64,000 bases of DNA from RPQJ01 sp963793005 (lineage in GTDB: Bacteria > Pseudomonadota > Gammaproteobacteria > Steroidobacterales > Steroidobacteraceae), in assembly GCA_963793005.1 (NCBI GenBank), contig CAWBYP010000002.1, positions 2,046,001-2,110,000 on the forward strand, written 5' to 3'. Under the pieces are notes generated by a model. It searched no databases and was not told the origin of the DNA. It worked only from the letters and a program-made list of their open reading frames with translations. Positions 7,335-17,121 of this stretch are shown here, one piece after another (position 1 is the first letter of the stretch; each line of letters starts with the position of its first letter). A program made the position numbers and the translations under genes.

Positions 7335-8912
7335 ATGCCCCCCTCCCGCACCTACGACCGCCGCCTGGCCGCCCTGGTCAACCGCCAGGCGACCCGATCG
7401 CTGCAGGGCGGCCTCAAGGGCGCCGAGAAGGAATCCCTCCGGGTCACGCCCCGGGGCCTGATCGCCAGGACCCCCCACCCGAAGGCCCTGGGCTCGGCGC
7501 TGACCAACGAGCACATCACCACTGACTACTCCGAGGCGCTGATCGAGGTCGTCACGCCGCCGTTTGCCGAGACCTGGGAGCTCACCCAGTACCTCTGCGA
7601 CCTGCACCAGTTCGTCTACCGGCGCCTGGGCGACGAACTGCTCTGGGCGACCAGCATGCCCTGCGCGATCAAGGGGGACGAAAGCATCCCGATCGCCGAG
7701 TTCGGCCCGTCCAACGTCGGCACCATGAAGACCGTGTACCGGCGAGGGCTCGGCCATCGCTACGGCCGCGTGATGCAGGCGATCTCGGGCGTGCACTTCA
7801 ATTACTCGTTCCCCGAGCACTTCTGGCCGGTGCTGGCCGACCTGCTCGAGAGCCACGACAGCGGACAGGCCTTCCGCTCCGACAGCTACTTTGCGCTGAT
7901 CCGGAATTACCGCCGCATGGGGTGGATCGTCCTTTACCTGTTCGGCACTTCGCCGGCGCTCTGTCCGTCCTTCCTGCAGGGCCGCAAGGTGGACTGGCTT
8001 GAAGACCTCGCGCCCGGAAGCCTGTACGCGCCGTACGCGACGTCGCTGCGCATGAGCGACCTCGGATACCGCAACACCAGCCAGGCCGCGCTCCAGGTCT
8101 CGGCCAACAGTCTCGACCACTACGTGCGCGACCTCTCGCTTGCGATCAGCACCCTGAATCCTGACTACGAAAAGATCGGCGTAAAGGTGAACGGCGAATA
8201 CCGTCAGCTGAATGCCAACATGCTGCAGATCGAAAACGAGTACTACAGCTTCATCCGCCCGAAGCGAGTGGCATTGTCCGGCGAGCGGCCGACCAAGGCG
8301 TTGCTTCGCGGCGGCGTGCAGTACGTCGAGATGCGCTCGCTCGACGTGAGCGCGTGGGACCCGGTCGGCGTGAACCAGACCAAGCTGCGCTTCCTCGAGG
8401 CTTTCGCCGCCTACTGCGTGCTTGCGGAGAGCCCGCCGATCGAGCGCTCGGAGCAGGACGAGCTAGACGCCGACCACGTGCTCGTGGCGCGTGAAGGTCG
8501 CAGGCCCGGCCTCGAGCTCCGCCGTGACGGCCGGAGCGTGACATTGCGGGACTGGGCGGACGAGATCCTGGACTCCATGCGCGGCGTGTGCGAGTTGCTG
8601 GACGAGGGGGACCCGCAACGCCCGTACACGGTTGCGCTGGAATTGCAGGAGGCGAAGTTGCGCGACGTTACGCTCACGCCATCCGCGCGTACGCTCGAGG
8701 AGCTGCGCGTCAACGAGGAATCGTTCTTCGACTTCGCGCTTCGAATGTCGAATACCCACAAGTCCTATTTCCTGGAGCTGCACCTGCCGAACGACGCGCG
8801 CCAGGACCAGTTCGCGACTGAGGCGGAAGAGTCGCTGCACGCACAGGCCCGGGTCGAGGCGGCCGACAAGATCGGCTTCGACGAATACCTCGCGCGGTAC
8901 TTCGCCGCGTAG
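7335..8912 (+). CDS. gshA: Glutamate-cysteine ligase
   Basis: A 525-residue protein that joins glutamate and cysteine with ATP, the first step of glutathione synthesis in the cytoplasm. The N-terminal region carries GGLKGAEKESLRVT and TTDYSEALIEVVTPP, and later QAISGVHFNYSFPEHFWPV and YVEMRSLDVSAWDPVGV, all characteristic of the proteobacterial GshA family. Length agrees with E. coli GshA (518). ATG 7335 is the first in-frame Met. The stop at 8910-8912 is followed within 4 bases by the left arm of a large palindrome. gshB is not in the window. Confidence 0.95.
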   Translation: MPPSRTYDRRLAALVNRQATRSLQGGLKGAEKESLRVTPRGLIARTPHPKALGSALTNEHITTDYSEALIEVVTPPFAETWELTQYLCDLHQFVYRRLGDELLWATSMPCAIKGDESIPIAEFGPSNVGTMKTVYRRGLGHRYGRVMQAISGVHFNYSFPEHFWPVLADLLESHDSGQAFRSDSYFALIRNYRRMGWIVLYLFGTSPALCPSFLQGRKVDWLEDLAPGSLYAPYATSLRMSDLGYRNTSQAALQVSANSLDHYVRDLSLAISTLNPDYEKIGVKVNGEYRQLNANMLQIENEYYSFIRPKRVALSGERPTKALLRGGVQYVEMRSLDVSAWDPVGVNQTKLRFLEAFAAYCVLAESPPIERSEQDELDADHVLVAREGRRPGLELRRDGRSVTLRDWADEILDSMRGVCELLDEGDPQRPYTVALELQEAKLRDVTLTPSARTLEELRVNEESFFDFALRMSNTHKSYFLELHLPNDARQDQFATEAEESLHAQARVEAADKIGFDEYLARYFAA

Positions 8913-8915
8913 GGC

Positions 8916-9020
8916 GTTTCGGAGGGGACATTCTCCTTTTTCTGCAACCGTCGCCTTGCATTCCTGGCAGCGCGCTGGAAAAAGGAGAATGTCCCCTCCG
9001 AAACAGATGAATGTCCCCTA
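8916..9020. repeat. GGGGACATTCTCC palindrome, copy 2, with an extra half-copy
   Basis: Perfect inverted repeat with 27-base arms (8916-8942 and 8978-9004) that share the GGGGACATTCTCC core of copy 1 and extend outward by GTTTCGGA. The 35-base centre is unrelated to copy 1. A truncated half-copy ending AATGTCCCCTA follows at 9010-9020, and its CTA is the stop codon of the minus-strand peptidase gene. It fills the whole gap between the convergent genes. Confidence 0.85.
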
Positions 9021-9926
9021 TCGCAGGATCGCGGTCTCGAAGCGTCCGTTCGAATCCATCGCGCCGCGCAGCATCCCGGGTGAGTTGAACGGCATCGCGA
9101 TCGATCCATCGCGGCCGACCGCGATCACGCCACCCGATCCGCCGAGCGCCACGAGCTGTTTCATGACCACCTCGTCGGCGGCCTCACGAACGCCGATCCC
9201 GCGGTAGCGCATCAGCGATGCGATTTCGTGGGCGACGGCGGCGCGGATGAAGTACTCGCCGTGGCCGGTCGCGGACACGGCGCAGCAGTCGTTCGCCGCG
9301 TAGGTTCCGGCGCCGATGATGGGTGAGTCGCCGATGCGTCCCCACTTCTTGCCGGTCATGCCGCCGGTTGAGGTCGCGGCCGCCAGGTTGCCATGCGAGT
9401 CGAGCGCGACGGCGCCGACGGTGCCGAGCACGGCCTCGTCGCCGGTGTGCGCATCCCCACGAAGGTGACGCGCGAGCTCCGTCCGGCGTCGCTCGGTCGA
9501 GAAATACTGGTTCGAAACCGGCTCGAGCCCCATCTCGATCGCGAAGTCGTCGGCGCCGGGCCCGGACAGCATCACGTGCGGCGAACGGTCCATCACCAGC
9601 CGCGCGAGTTCGACGGGATTGCGCACCTGCCGCACGCCCGTGACCGACCCAGCCCGAAGGTCGCGCCCGTCCATGATCGAAGCGTCGAGTTCGTGTTCGC
9701 CGCTCGCGGTGAATACCGAGCCTCGGCCCGCGTTGAAGAGCGGGTCGTCCTCGAGCACCTTCACGGCGGCTACGACGGCATCGAGGCTGGCGCCGCCGGC
9801 CTCCATGACCGCGAATCCCGCCCGAAGCGCCGCCTCGAGTGCAACGTGGAACGCCTGACGGCGCTCCGGCGTCAGTTCTGCCGTCGGAATCACCCCGGCA
9901 CCGCCGTGCACCGCAATTGCTGGCAT
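9018..9926 (-). CDS. iaaA: Isoaspartyl peptidase / plant-type L-asparaginase (Ntn hydrolase)
   Basis: A 302-residue precursor that should cleave itself into alpha and beta subunits before Thr169 in VLGTVGAVALDSHG; that Thr becomes the N-terminal nucleophile. Other family marks are AIAVHGGAG at the N-terminus, DPLFNAGRGSVF, TSTGGMTGKKWGRIGDSPIIG and ATGHGEYFIR. It hydrolyses beta-aspartyl dipeptides and asparagine in the cytoplasm. The TAG stop is supplied by the half-copy of the GGGGACATTCTCC repeat. It is divergent from pyruvate carboxylase. Confidence 0.9.
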   Translation of the reverse strand: MPAIAVHGGAGVIPTAELTPERRQAFHVALEAALRAGFAVMEAGGASLDAVVAAVKVLEDDPLFNAGRGSVFTASGEHELDASIMDGRDLRAGSVTGVRQVRNPVELARLVMDRSPHVMLSGPGADDFAIEMGLEPVSNQYFSTERRRTELARHLRGDAHTGDEAVLGTVGAVALDSHGNLAAATSTGGMTGKKWGRIGDSPIIGAGTYAANDCCAVSATGHGEYFIRAAVAHEIASLMRYRGIGVREAADEVVMKQLVALGGSGGVIAVGRDGSIAMPFNSPGMLRGAMDSNGRFETAILR

Positions 9927-10029
9927 CGATTGTCCTCTGCACCAACCCCGACCGAGGGGTAATGCGACTGGCCATTCAGCTTATCATCGGGTGCCCGCCA
10001 CAGTTCCGTTCGTGTCCCAGCGAGTCGCC

Positions 10030-13000
10030 ATGCGAAAGTCGAGAAAAATCCGGACCCTGCTCGTCGCCAACCGTGGCGAGATCTCGATCCGCGTGATGCG
10101 CGCGTCCCACGAGCTGGGAATCAAGACGGTGTCGATCTACTCGCAGGAGGATCGCTTCTCGCTGCACCGGATGAAGGCGGACGAAAGCTACCTGGTCGGG
10201 GAGGGCAAGGGCCCGGTCGAGGCATATCTCGATATCGAGGACATCATCCGGGTGGCGCGCGAGGCCGGTGCGGATGCGATCCACCCGGGCTACGGCTTCC
10301 TGTCCGAGAACCCGGAGTTTGCCGCGGCCTGCGACGCAGCCGGCATCATCTTCATCGGCCCGACGCCGCAGATCATGCGCAGCCTCGGCAACAAGGTCAC
10401 GGCACGTGAACTGGCGGTGTCCGCCGGCGTGCCGGTGATGCCCGCGACGCCGCCGCTGCCGCGACGACGATGCCGAATGCGCGCGCCTCGCAGCCGGCAT
10501 CGGCTACCCGGTAATGCTGAAGGCGAGCTGGGGGGGTGGCGGACGCGGCATGCGTGTGATCGAGAGTGATGCGCAGCTCGCAGAGATGGTGGCGGCCGCG
10601 CGACGCGAGGCCAAGGCTGCATTCGGCAACGACGAGGTGTACCTCGAGAAGCTGGTGCGCCGGGCGCGCCACGTCGAAGTGCAGATCCTGGGCGATACGC
10701 ACGGCAACCTGGTGCACCTCTACGAGCGCGACTGCACGGTGCAGCGGCGCAACCAGAAGGTCGTCGAGCGGGCGCCGGCGCTGTACCTGGACGACGCGCA
10801 GCGCGCCGAACTCTGCGAACTCGGCCTGCGCATCGGGCGGGCCGTCGGATACAGGAATGCCGGCACTGTCGAGTTCCTGCAGGACGCCGACACCGGCGAA
10901 TTCCACTTCATCGAGGTCAACCCGCGCATACAGGTCGAGCACACGGTCACCGAGGCAGTGACCGGCATCGACATCGTCAAGGCGCAGATCCGCCTGGCAG
11001 AGGGGGCCAGGATTGGCGATCCGGCGAGCGGCGTGCCGGCGCAGGCCGACATTCGCCTCAACGGCCACGCGATGCAGTGCCGGGTCACGAGCGAGGACCC
11101 GGAGAATGCATTCATCCCCGACTACGGCCGGATCACCGCCTATCGCAGCCCGGCGGGGTTCGGTGTCCGGCTCGACGCGGGCACGGCCTACACCGGCGCG
11201 CTCATCACACGCTCCTACGATTCGCTGCTGGTGAAGGTGACGGTCTGGGCGCCGACCTCGGATGAGACGGTCGCACGCATGCACCGTGCGCTGTGGGAAT
11301 TCCGGGTGCGCGGCGTGGTCACGAACCTGCGCTTCCTGGACCAGGTGGTCACGCATCCGAAGTTCCGGAACGCCGACTACACGACCCGCTTCATCGACAA
11401 CACGCCGGAACTGTTCCACTACCCGCGCAAGCGCGACCGCGCGACGCGCCTGCTGCGCTTCATCGCCGACGTGATCGTGAACGGCAATCCCGAGGTCACC
11501 GGGCGTGCGCGCCCAACGCGCGCGATCGACCCGAGACCGCCGAGGGTGAATCTCGCCGAGGCGCCGCCACCTGGCACGAAACAGCGCCTCGACGAACTGG
11601 GTCCGAAAAAGTTCACGCAGTGGATGCTCGAACAGCAGGCGGTGCTGCTCACCGACACGACCTTCCGCGACGCCCACCAGTCGCTGCTCGCGACCCGCTT
11701 CCGCACCCGCGACATGGTGGCGGTGGCGCCGGCCTACGCGCGCCTCGCGCCGGAGCTGTTCTCGGTCGAGTGCTGGGGCGGGGCGACCTTCGACGTCGCG
11801 ATGCGCTTCCTCCGGGAGTGTCCCTGGGACCGGCTGGCCGCGTTCCGCGAAGCGATGCCGAACCTGCTGCTGCAGATGCTGCTGCGCTCGGCGAATGCGG
11901 TCGGCTACACGAACTACCCGGACAATGTGGTGCGCTACTTCGTCGAGCAGGCCGCAAAGAACGGCGTCGACGTCTTCCGCGTGTTCGATTCGCTGAACTG
12001 GGTCGAGAACATGCGCTTCGCGATGGACGCGGTGCTCGAGACCGACCGCCTCTGCGAGGCGGCGATCTGCTACACGGGAAACCTGAACGACCCGCGCCAG
12101 ACCAAGTACGACCTCAAGTACTACCTGCGGCTGGCGAAGGAACTCGAGAAGGCGGGCGCGCACATCCTGGGCATCAAGGACATGGCGGGCCTGTGCCAGC
12201 CGCGCGCGGCCTACACGCTGGTCAAGGCGCTGAAGGACGAGATCGGTATCCCGGTCCACTTCCACACGCACGACACCAGCGGGATCGCGGCAGCCAGCGT
12301 GCTGATGGCGGTCGAGGCGGGCGTCGACGCGGTGGACGGCGCGCTCGACGCGATGAGCGGACTCACTTCGCAGCCGAACCTCGGCTCCATCGTCGAGTCG
12401 CTGCGCTTCGGTCCGCGCGACACGGGCGTTGATCCGGACAAGCTGCGGCTGCTGTCGAACTACTGGGAACAGGTGCGCCACGGCTACGCGGCATTCGAGA
12501 GCGACATGCGCTCGGGTGCCTCCGAGGTCTACGTGCACGGTATGCCGGGCGGCCAGTACACCAACCTGCGCGAGCAGGCACGATCGCTGGGCATCGACGA
12601 CACGCGCTGGCACGAAGTCGCGAGCGCCTACTCCCAGGTGAACCAGATGCTCGGCGACATCGTCAAAGTGACGCCGTCGTCGAAGGTCGTGGGCGACATG
12701 GCCATCATGATGGTCACCAGCGGACTCACGGCCGAGGACGTGCTCGATCCGGACACCGAAGTCGCTTTTCCGGAGTCCGTCGTGTCGCTGTTCCGCGGCG
12801 ATATCGGCCAGCCGTACGGCGGATTCCCGCCGGCGCTGCAGAAGAAAGTTCTCAAGGGCGAAACGCCGCTCACCGTTCGCCCCGGATCGGTGTTGCCACC
12901 GGTCGACCTCGCGCGCGCGCGCGAGGAGCTGCAGGCGAAGATGCCGCGGCAGGTCACCGACGGGGAATTCGCCTCATGGCTCATGTATCCGAAGGTGTTC

Positions 13001-13507
13001 ACCGAATACATGGCCGACCGCACGCACTTCGGAGACACCAGCGTCGTGCCCACGAGGGCGTTCTTCTACGGCCTCGAGCCGGGCGAGGAGATCACGCTGG
13101 ACCTGCAGCGTGGCAAGCACCTGATCATCCGTTTCGTCACCACCAGCGACGTGCACGACGACGGCACGCGCACGGTGTTCTTCGAGCTGAACGGCCAGCC
13201 GCGCTCGGTGAAGGTCACCGACCGCAGCAAGGTCGCGAAGCGCCCGCCGCGCCGCAAGGCTGAGGCGGACCACCCGGACCAGATCGGCGCGCCCATGCCC
13301 GGCACCGTCGTGACCGTGCACGCGGTAGTCGGTCACAAGGTGGCGCGCGGCGATGTGCTTCTGACCATCGAGGCAATGAAAATGGAGACCAGCCTGCGTG
13401 CCGATCGGGATGGCACCGTGGTCGAGGTGGTCGCGCGTCCGGGCCAGCAGGTGGACGCGAAAGACCTGCTCGTGGTTCTCGAGGAGACCGGTGCGCCGCC
13501 GGGGTGA
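10030..13507 (+). CDS. pyc: Pyruvate carboxylase, interrupted by one frameshift near codon 145
   Basis: About 1159 codons, matching single-chain pyruvate carboxylase (about 1150). Order: biotin carboxylase (KIRTLLVANRGEISIRVMRA; GGGGRGM; FIEVNPRIQVEHTVTE), carboxyltransferase (LLTDTTFRDAHQSLLATR; FDSLNWVENM; HFHTHDTSG), then the biotinyl domain with the acceptor Lys in EAMKMETS. It makes oxaloacetate from pyruvate, bicarbonate and ATP. The frame from ATG 10030 is left around 10450-10470; reading resumes one base later as DDAECARLAAGIGYPVMLKAS. One surplus base in the CCGCTGCCGCGACGACG tract would explain it. Everything after the shift is intact, so a consensus error is the likelier reading. 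Confidence 0.9.
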
Positions 13508-13595
13508 TCTGGAGCGATAATGTCAGTAGTTGTGGCAAGGCCGGTCGCCCTGGATGAGCAAGGGCCCGCCAGTCCTTCAACATGGAGAAATCGAA

Positions 13596-13790
13596 ATGAC
13601 CGCTAACGTTGGTGGAATCGATCGCACGCTGCGCATCGTCGTCGGGATCGTGCTGATTGCCCTGTTCTTCGTGCTGGAAGGCCCGGCGCGCTACCTGGCG
13701 ATCGTCGGGCTGGTGGCCCTCGGCACGGGCCTGCTGAGTTTCTGCCCGCTGTACTCTGTACTCGGGGTTAACACCTGCCCGAAGAAGTAG
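13596..13790 (+). CDS. DUF2892 (YgaP-like) small inner-membrane protein
   Basis: A 64-residue protein beginning MTANVGGIDRTLRIVVGIVL. Two hydrophobic segments (about residues 12-30 and 34-52) and the ending CPLYSVLGVNTCPKK are typical of the DUF2892 family, the membrane part of YgaP-like proteins. ATG 13596 is chosen because GGAG lies 9 bases before it; an upstream extension lacks such a site. No rhodanese domain is attached. Function unknown. Confidence 0.82.
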   Translation: MTANVGGIDRTLRIVVGIVLIALFFVLEGPARYLAIVGLVALGTGLLSFCPLYSVLGVNTCPKK

Positions 13791-13797
13791 CTGGACA

Positions 13798-13876
13798 GGG
13801 GACATTCTCCTTTTCCGGTCTCCCGGAAAAGGAGAATGTCCCCTATGCTGGAAATAGGGGAATGTCCCCTATTTCC
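13798..13876. repeat. GGGGACATTCTCC palindrome, copy 3, plus a second hairpin
   Basis: First hairpin: perfect 21-base arms (13798-13818 and 13823-13843) around a TCTC loop. Second hairpin: GGAAATAGGGG (13850-13860) and CCCCTATTTCC (13866-13876) around AATGT, which reuses the GGGGAATGTCCCC core. The last base of the second hairpin is the first base of the stop codon (TAG, 13876-13878) of the minus-strand trxC. The pair fills the gap between two convergent genes. Confidence 0.85.
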
Positions 13877-14313
13877 TAGGCCAGGGCGGACTTCACCCAC
13901 CGTGCAATCTGCTCCGCACCCATGGCCCCGGACTGCCGTGAAACCTCGCGGCCGTCCTTGAACACGATCATCGTCGGGATACTGCGGATCGCGAACTTCC
14001 CGGCGATGTCCTGTGCGTCCTCGGTATTCAGCTTCGCGAACCGGACCGCGGGTTCCATGTCCCTGGCCGCCTCCTCGAAGGCAGGCGCCATCATCCGGCA
14101 GGGTCCGCACCAGGGCGCCCAGAAGTCCACCACGACTGGCAGGTCGGTCCGACCAATGTGCCGGTCGAAGTTCCGGCCGGTCAATTCGACCGGGTGACCT
14201 TCGAACAGCGGCGCGTGGCAGGACGGGCAGCGCGGCCCGTCGCCCAGGCGGGCGGTCGGTACGCCGACGATTCCGTCGCAGTGGCGGCAGACGATTTTGA
14301 GCGAAGGTGACAT
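13876..14313 (-). CDS. trxC: Thioredoxin 2 with N-terminal zinc ribbon
   Basis: A 145-residue cytoplasmic disulfide reductase. The N-terminus has two CxxC pairs (IVCRHCDG and PRCPSCHAP), the zinc-binding mark that separates TrxC from TrxA. The thioredoxin fold follows with the active site FWAPWCGPCRMM and the cis-Pro in IRSIPTMIVF. ATG at 14313 is chosen because the family starts just before the zinc ribbon; upstream codons have no similarity. Its stop overlaps repeat copy 3. In E. coli trxC is induced by oxidative stress; nothing here shows its control. Confidence 0.93.
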   Translation of the reverse strand: MSPSLKIVCRHCDGIVGVPTARLGDGPRCPSCHAPLFEGHPVELTGRNFDRHIGRTDLPVVVDFWAPWCGPCRMMAPAFEEAARDMEPAVRFAKLNTEDAQDIAGKFAIRSIPTMIVFKDGREVSRQSGAMGAEQIARWVKSALA

Positions 14314-14509
14314 GGATGCTCCGGTTCGAGGCCTTCGTGGCACTCCATGAATGGGGTCCAACCGGGCGTCGGACAAGTCCCAGCACCCCACGGGCTTTAA
14401 CCCACTGCCCCCGACCCCTTGCCGGAACGCGCGTCAGTCACCATCTACCGATTAGCCAGACCGCGGGGTGGGGAGCTTCGATGCCGGATTCGGCGCTAGA
14501 GTAGGGGCC

Positions 14510-15490
14510 ATGCGCTACAAGGACTACTACGAGATCATGGGCGTCGCCCGCGATGCCAACCAGGACGCCATCAAGCGCGCGTACCGGAAGCTCGCGCGTA
14601 AATTTCACCCGGACGTCAGCAAGGAAAAGGACGCCGAGGAGAAGTTCAAGGAGCTGCAGGAAGCAAACGAGGTCCTGAAAGACCCCGAGAAGCGTGCGGC
14701 CTACGACCAGCTCGGCGCCGACTGGCGGCAGGGCCAGGATTTTCGGCCACCTCCAGACTGGGGCAAGGGCTTCGAGTTCTCGCGCGGCGCCGGTGGCCGC
14801 GGGAGCCGGGGCGCTGCGGGTGGCGCCGGAATGGGCGAGTTCAGCGATTTCTTCTCGGAACTGTTCGGCGACCGCAGTCCGTTCGGCCAGGCTTCGGGCG
14901 GTGCGCGGCCAGGCCGCGCTGGCCGGGGTTTCGCGACGCAGGGGCAGGACCACGTAGCGCGTGTCGAGATCGACCTGGAGGACGCCTACCGCGGCGGTAC
15001 CCGCGAAATCCAGCTCCGCTCGCCGGAAATGACGCCAGACGGTCGTGTGGTCACGAAACCGCGAACCCTGCGGGTGACGATCCCGGCCGGGGTCACCGAG
15101 GGCCAGCAGATCCGGCTTGCGGGGCAGGGCAGCCCGGGCATGGGCGGCGGTCCGCCTGGAAACCTGCTCCTCGAAATCGGCTTCCGCACCCATCGACGAT
15201 TCCGGACAGCGGGCCGCGACATCAACATCACCCTGCCGGTCGCGCCCTGGGAAGCAGCATTGGGAGAAACCGTATCGGTGCCCACGCTCGGCGGGTCGGT
15301 GGACATGAAGCTGCCGGTTGGTGCGAGGGCGGGCCAGAAGCTGCGCCTGCGCGGTCGTGGCCTGCCGGGACCGACGCCGGGTGACCAGTACGTGACGCTC
15401 GAGATCGTGTTGCCACCCGACAGCCCGCAGGCGCGCGAGTTCTTCGAGAAGATGAAGAGCGAACTGCCCTTCGATCCGCGTCCTGACTGA
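14510..15490 (+). CDS. cbpA: Curved-DNA-binding protein, DnaJ-type co-chaperone
   Basis: A 326-residue J-domain protein. The J domain (residues 1-70) carries the HPD motif in KFHPDVSKEKD, needed to stimulate DnaK ATPase. A Gly/Phe-rich linker follows (about 90-135), then two DnaJ C-terminal substrate-binding domains (ITLPVAPWEAALGETVSVPT). There is no CxxCxGxG zinc region, which marks CbpA rather than DnaJ. ATG 14510 begins MRYKDYYEIMGV, the usual CbpA start. No cbpM follows. Confidence 0.92.
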   Translation: MRYKDYYEIMGVARDANQDAIKRAYRKLARKFHPDVSKEKDAEEKFKELQEANEVLKDPEKRAAYDQLGADWRQGQDFRPPPDWGKGFEFSRGAGGRGSRGAAGGAGMGEFSDFFSELFGDRSPFGQASGGARPGRAGRGFATQGQDHVARVEIDLEDAYRGGTREIQLRSPEMTPDGRVVTKPRTLRVTIPAGVTEGQQIRLAGQGSPGMGGGPPGNLLLEIGFRTHRRFRTAGRDINITLPVAPWEAALGETVSVPTLGGSVDMKLPVGARAGQKLRLRGRGLPGPTPGDQYVTLEIVLPPDSPQAREFFEKMKSELPFDPRPD

Positions 15491-15499
15491 TACCGGCCC

Positions 15500-16528
15500 T
15501 CAGCCGATCGCGGCGCCGAGCAGGCTGCCGATGTACCAGGTGACGGCGCCCGCGCCGCCGCCGATCGCGACCATTCGCAGTCCACCCAGCCAGGCGTTGC
15601 GGCCCGTGAACAGAGAAAGCGTCGCGCCCACGGCAAACAGCGCGACGCTTGCGAGCACCGCAGCCAGTGTCACGGAACGGGCGAGCGGCATGCCGAGCAG
15701 GAACGGTGCCAGCGGCAGCGCCGCGCCGCCAGCGAAGGCGATGAACGAGAAAACAGCCGCGCCCCAGGGCGAGCCGAGGTCGTCGGGGTTGAGACCCAGT
15801 TCCTCGCGCGCCAGCGCGTCGAGCGCGGCGTCGTGGTTCTTCACCAGTTCGCGCGTGATGCGACGCGCTTCTTCGAGATCCATGCCGCGCGCCGCGTAAA
15901 TGAGCGCGAGCTCCTCGGCTTCTTCCTCGGGGTACTCGTTCAACTCATCGCGCTCGAGCCCGATCTGGTACTCGAACATTTCGCGTTGTGAACGCATCGA
16001 GATGTATTCGCCCGCCGCCATCGACAGCGCGCCCGCGAGCAGCCCCGCCACGCCGCTGGTGATCACCGCTCCAAGGCTCGCGCCGGCCCCCGCTACGCCC
16101 ATGATCAGGCTCGCGTTCGATACCAGGCCATCGTTGACGCCGAACACCGCTGCGCGCAGGTTCCCGCCACCGTAGCCCTTGTGGCGCATGCCCACCTCGG
16201 ACACCGAAGTGGGCATCACATGCCCGGGGGTTGCGGCCCGCGCGTCGTACACGGAGACGCCACGGACTTTCATCGCGATCAGTATGGGTTTGACGCGCCG
16301 CGGACCAAGCCAGCGCGCCAGCATCGCGGTGATCCGGGCGCGCGTCGACGGCGTGAACGGCGGCAATTCGGCGCCCGATTCGGCGCGCCAGGTGTCTGCC
16401 TGCCCTTCGGCGGCCGCGGCGAGGGCACGGAACAACTCGGCGATGCGCGCGTCAGGCTCGCAGTCCGCAAGCTCCCGGTAGAGCCACGCGGACTGCTTTT
16501 CCTCGCGCCAGCTGTCGAGGCCGCTCAC
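15500..16528 (-). CDS. VIT1/CCC1 family membrane transporter with ferritin-like N-terminal domain
   Basis: A 342-residue protein. The first about 110 residues form a helical rubrerythrin/ferritin-like domain (SAWLYRELADCEPD). The C-terminal half has the VIT1/CCC1 pattern AAVFGVNDGLVSNASLIMGVAG, SMAAGEYISMRSQ and several membrane helices. The family moves iron or manganese out of the cytosol, so a metal-detoxifying role is likely; the metal is inferred. It starts at GTG 16528, one base after the stop of the upstream receiver gene, so the two are probably co-transcribed and coupled. Confidence 0.85.
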   Translation of the reverse strand: MSGLDSWREEKQSAWLYRELADCEPDARIAELFRALAAAAEGQADTWRAESGAELPPFTPSTRARITAMLARWLGPRRVKPILIAMKVRGVSVYDARAATPGHVMPTSVSEVGMRHKGYGGGNLRAAVFGVNDGLVSNASLIMGVAGAGASLGAVITSGVAGLLAGALSMAAGEYISMRSQREMFEYQIGLERDELNEYPEEEAEELALIYAARGMDLEEARRITRELVKNHDAALDALAREELGLNPDDLGSPWGAAVFSFIAFAGGAALPLAPFLLGMPLARSVTLAAVLASVALFAVGATLSLFTGRNAWLGGLRMVAIGGGAGAVTWYIGSLLGAAIG

Positions 16529-16529
16529 G

Positions 16530-16940
16530 TCACGCGTGAGCGGCGGTGGGCGGTCGCCGGATCAGTTTCTGCACCTGCTTCAGCACCGCGACGTCCATGT
16601 AGGGCTTCTCGATGAAGTCGGTAGCGCCCTCGCGCATTGCGGCGACCGCGGTCGGCACGTCCGATTCGTCGGTAAGCAGCACCACGGGCACGTCGTTGCC
16701 CGCCTTGCGCAGTCGGCGCAGCAGGTCGAGTCCGGACATGCCGGGCAGCAGCAGGTCCACGATCAGGCAGGCGAGGTGCCGGCCATTGGCCGCGAGCAGG
16801 TAACTCTCCGCGCTGTCGAACGTGGAGACGTCGACGCCGTTACGTTGCAGCAGCGCACGCAGGCCGCTGCGGGCGACCGGATCTGGGTCGATGACCCCGA
16901 CGTGCGGCGGGGCGTCTGGCGGGTTCTTGTTTTCTGCCAT
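16530..16940 (-). CDS. Single-domain response regulator (receiver only)
   Basis: A 136-residue CheY-like receiver with no output domain. Acidic residues D18/D20 in VIDPDP, the phosphoacceptor D62 in LIVDLLLPGMSG, T90 in LLTDES and K112 in IEKPYM are all present, so it should be phosphorylatable. It is closest in style to FixJ-type receivers and lies about 180 bases downstream of a FixJ-like gene on the same strand. It may act as a phosphate sink or branch for that system. A TTAGGTATAAG element lies about 135 bases upstream. Confidence 0.85.
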   Translation of the reverse strand: MAENKNPPDAPPHVGVIDPDPVARSGLRALLQRNGVDVSTFDSAESYLLAANGRHLACLIVDLLLPGMSGLDLLRRLRKAGNDVPVVLLTDESDVPTAVAAMREGATDFIEKPYMDVAVLKQVQKLIRRPPTAAHA

Positions 16941-17121
16941 GGATGAGACGCGACCACAGGTCGAGCCGGTTCAACTCTGTCCGCAGGGAGGATCGGTTGC
17001 GGTGAACCGCGCGGCGAACTGTGGTCGCATGTACCCAAGTGTTCCCGCCTGAAAAAACCGCGAGAATCGGGGCTTATACCTAAACTGCCGTGATCACCGC
17101 AGAGTGCTGCGGCGCGGCAAA

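Noticed and set aside
10397..12613. 738-codon open frame on the minus strand
   Set aside because: It lies opposite pyruvate carboxylase, shows Arg/Val/Glu-rich antisense composition and no family resemblance; a GC-rich shadow.
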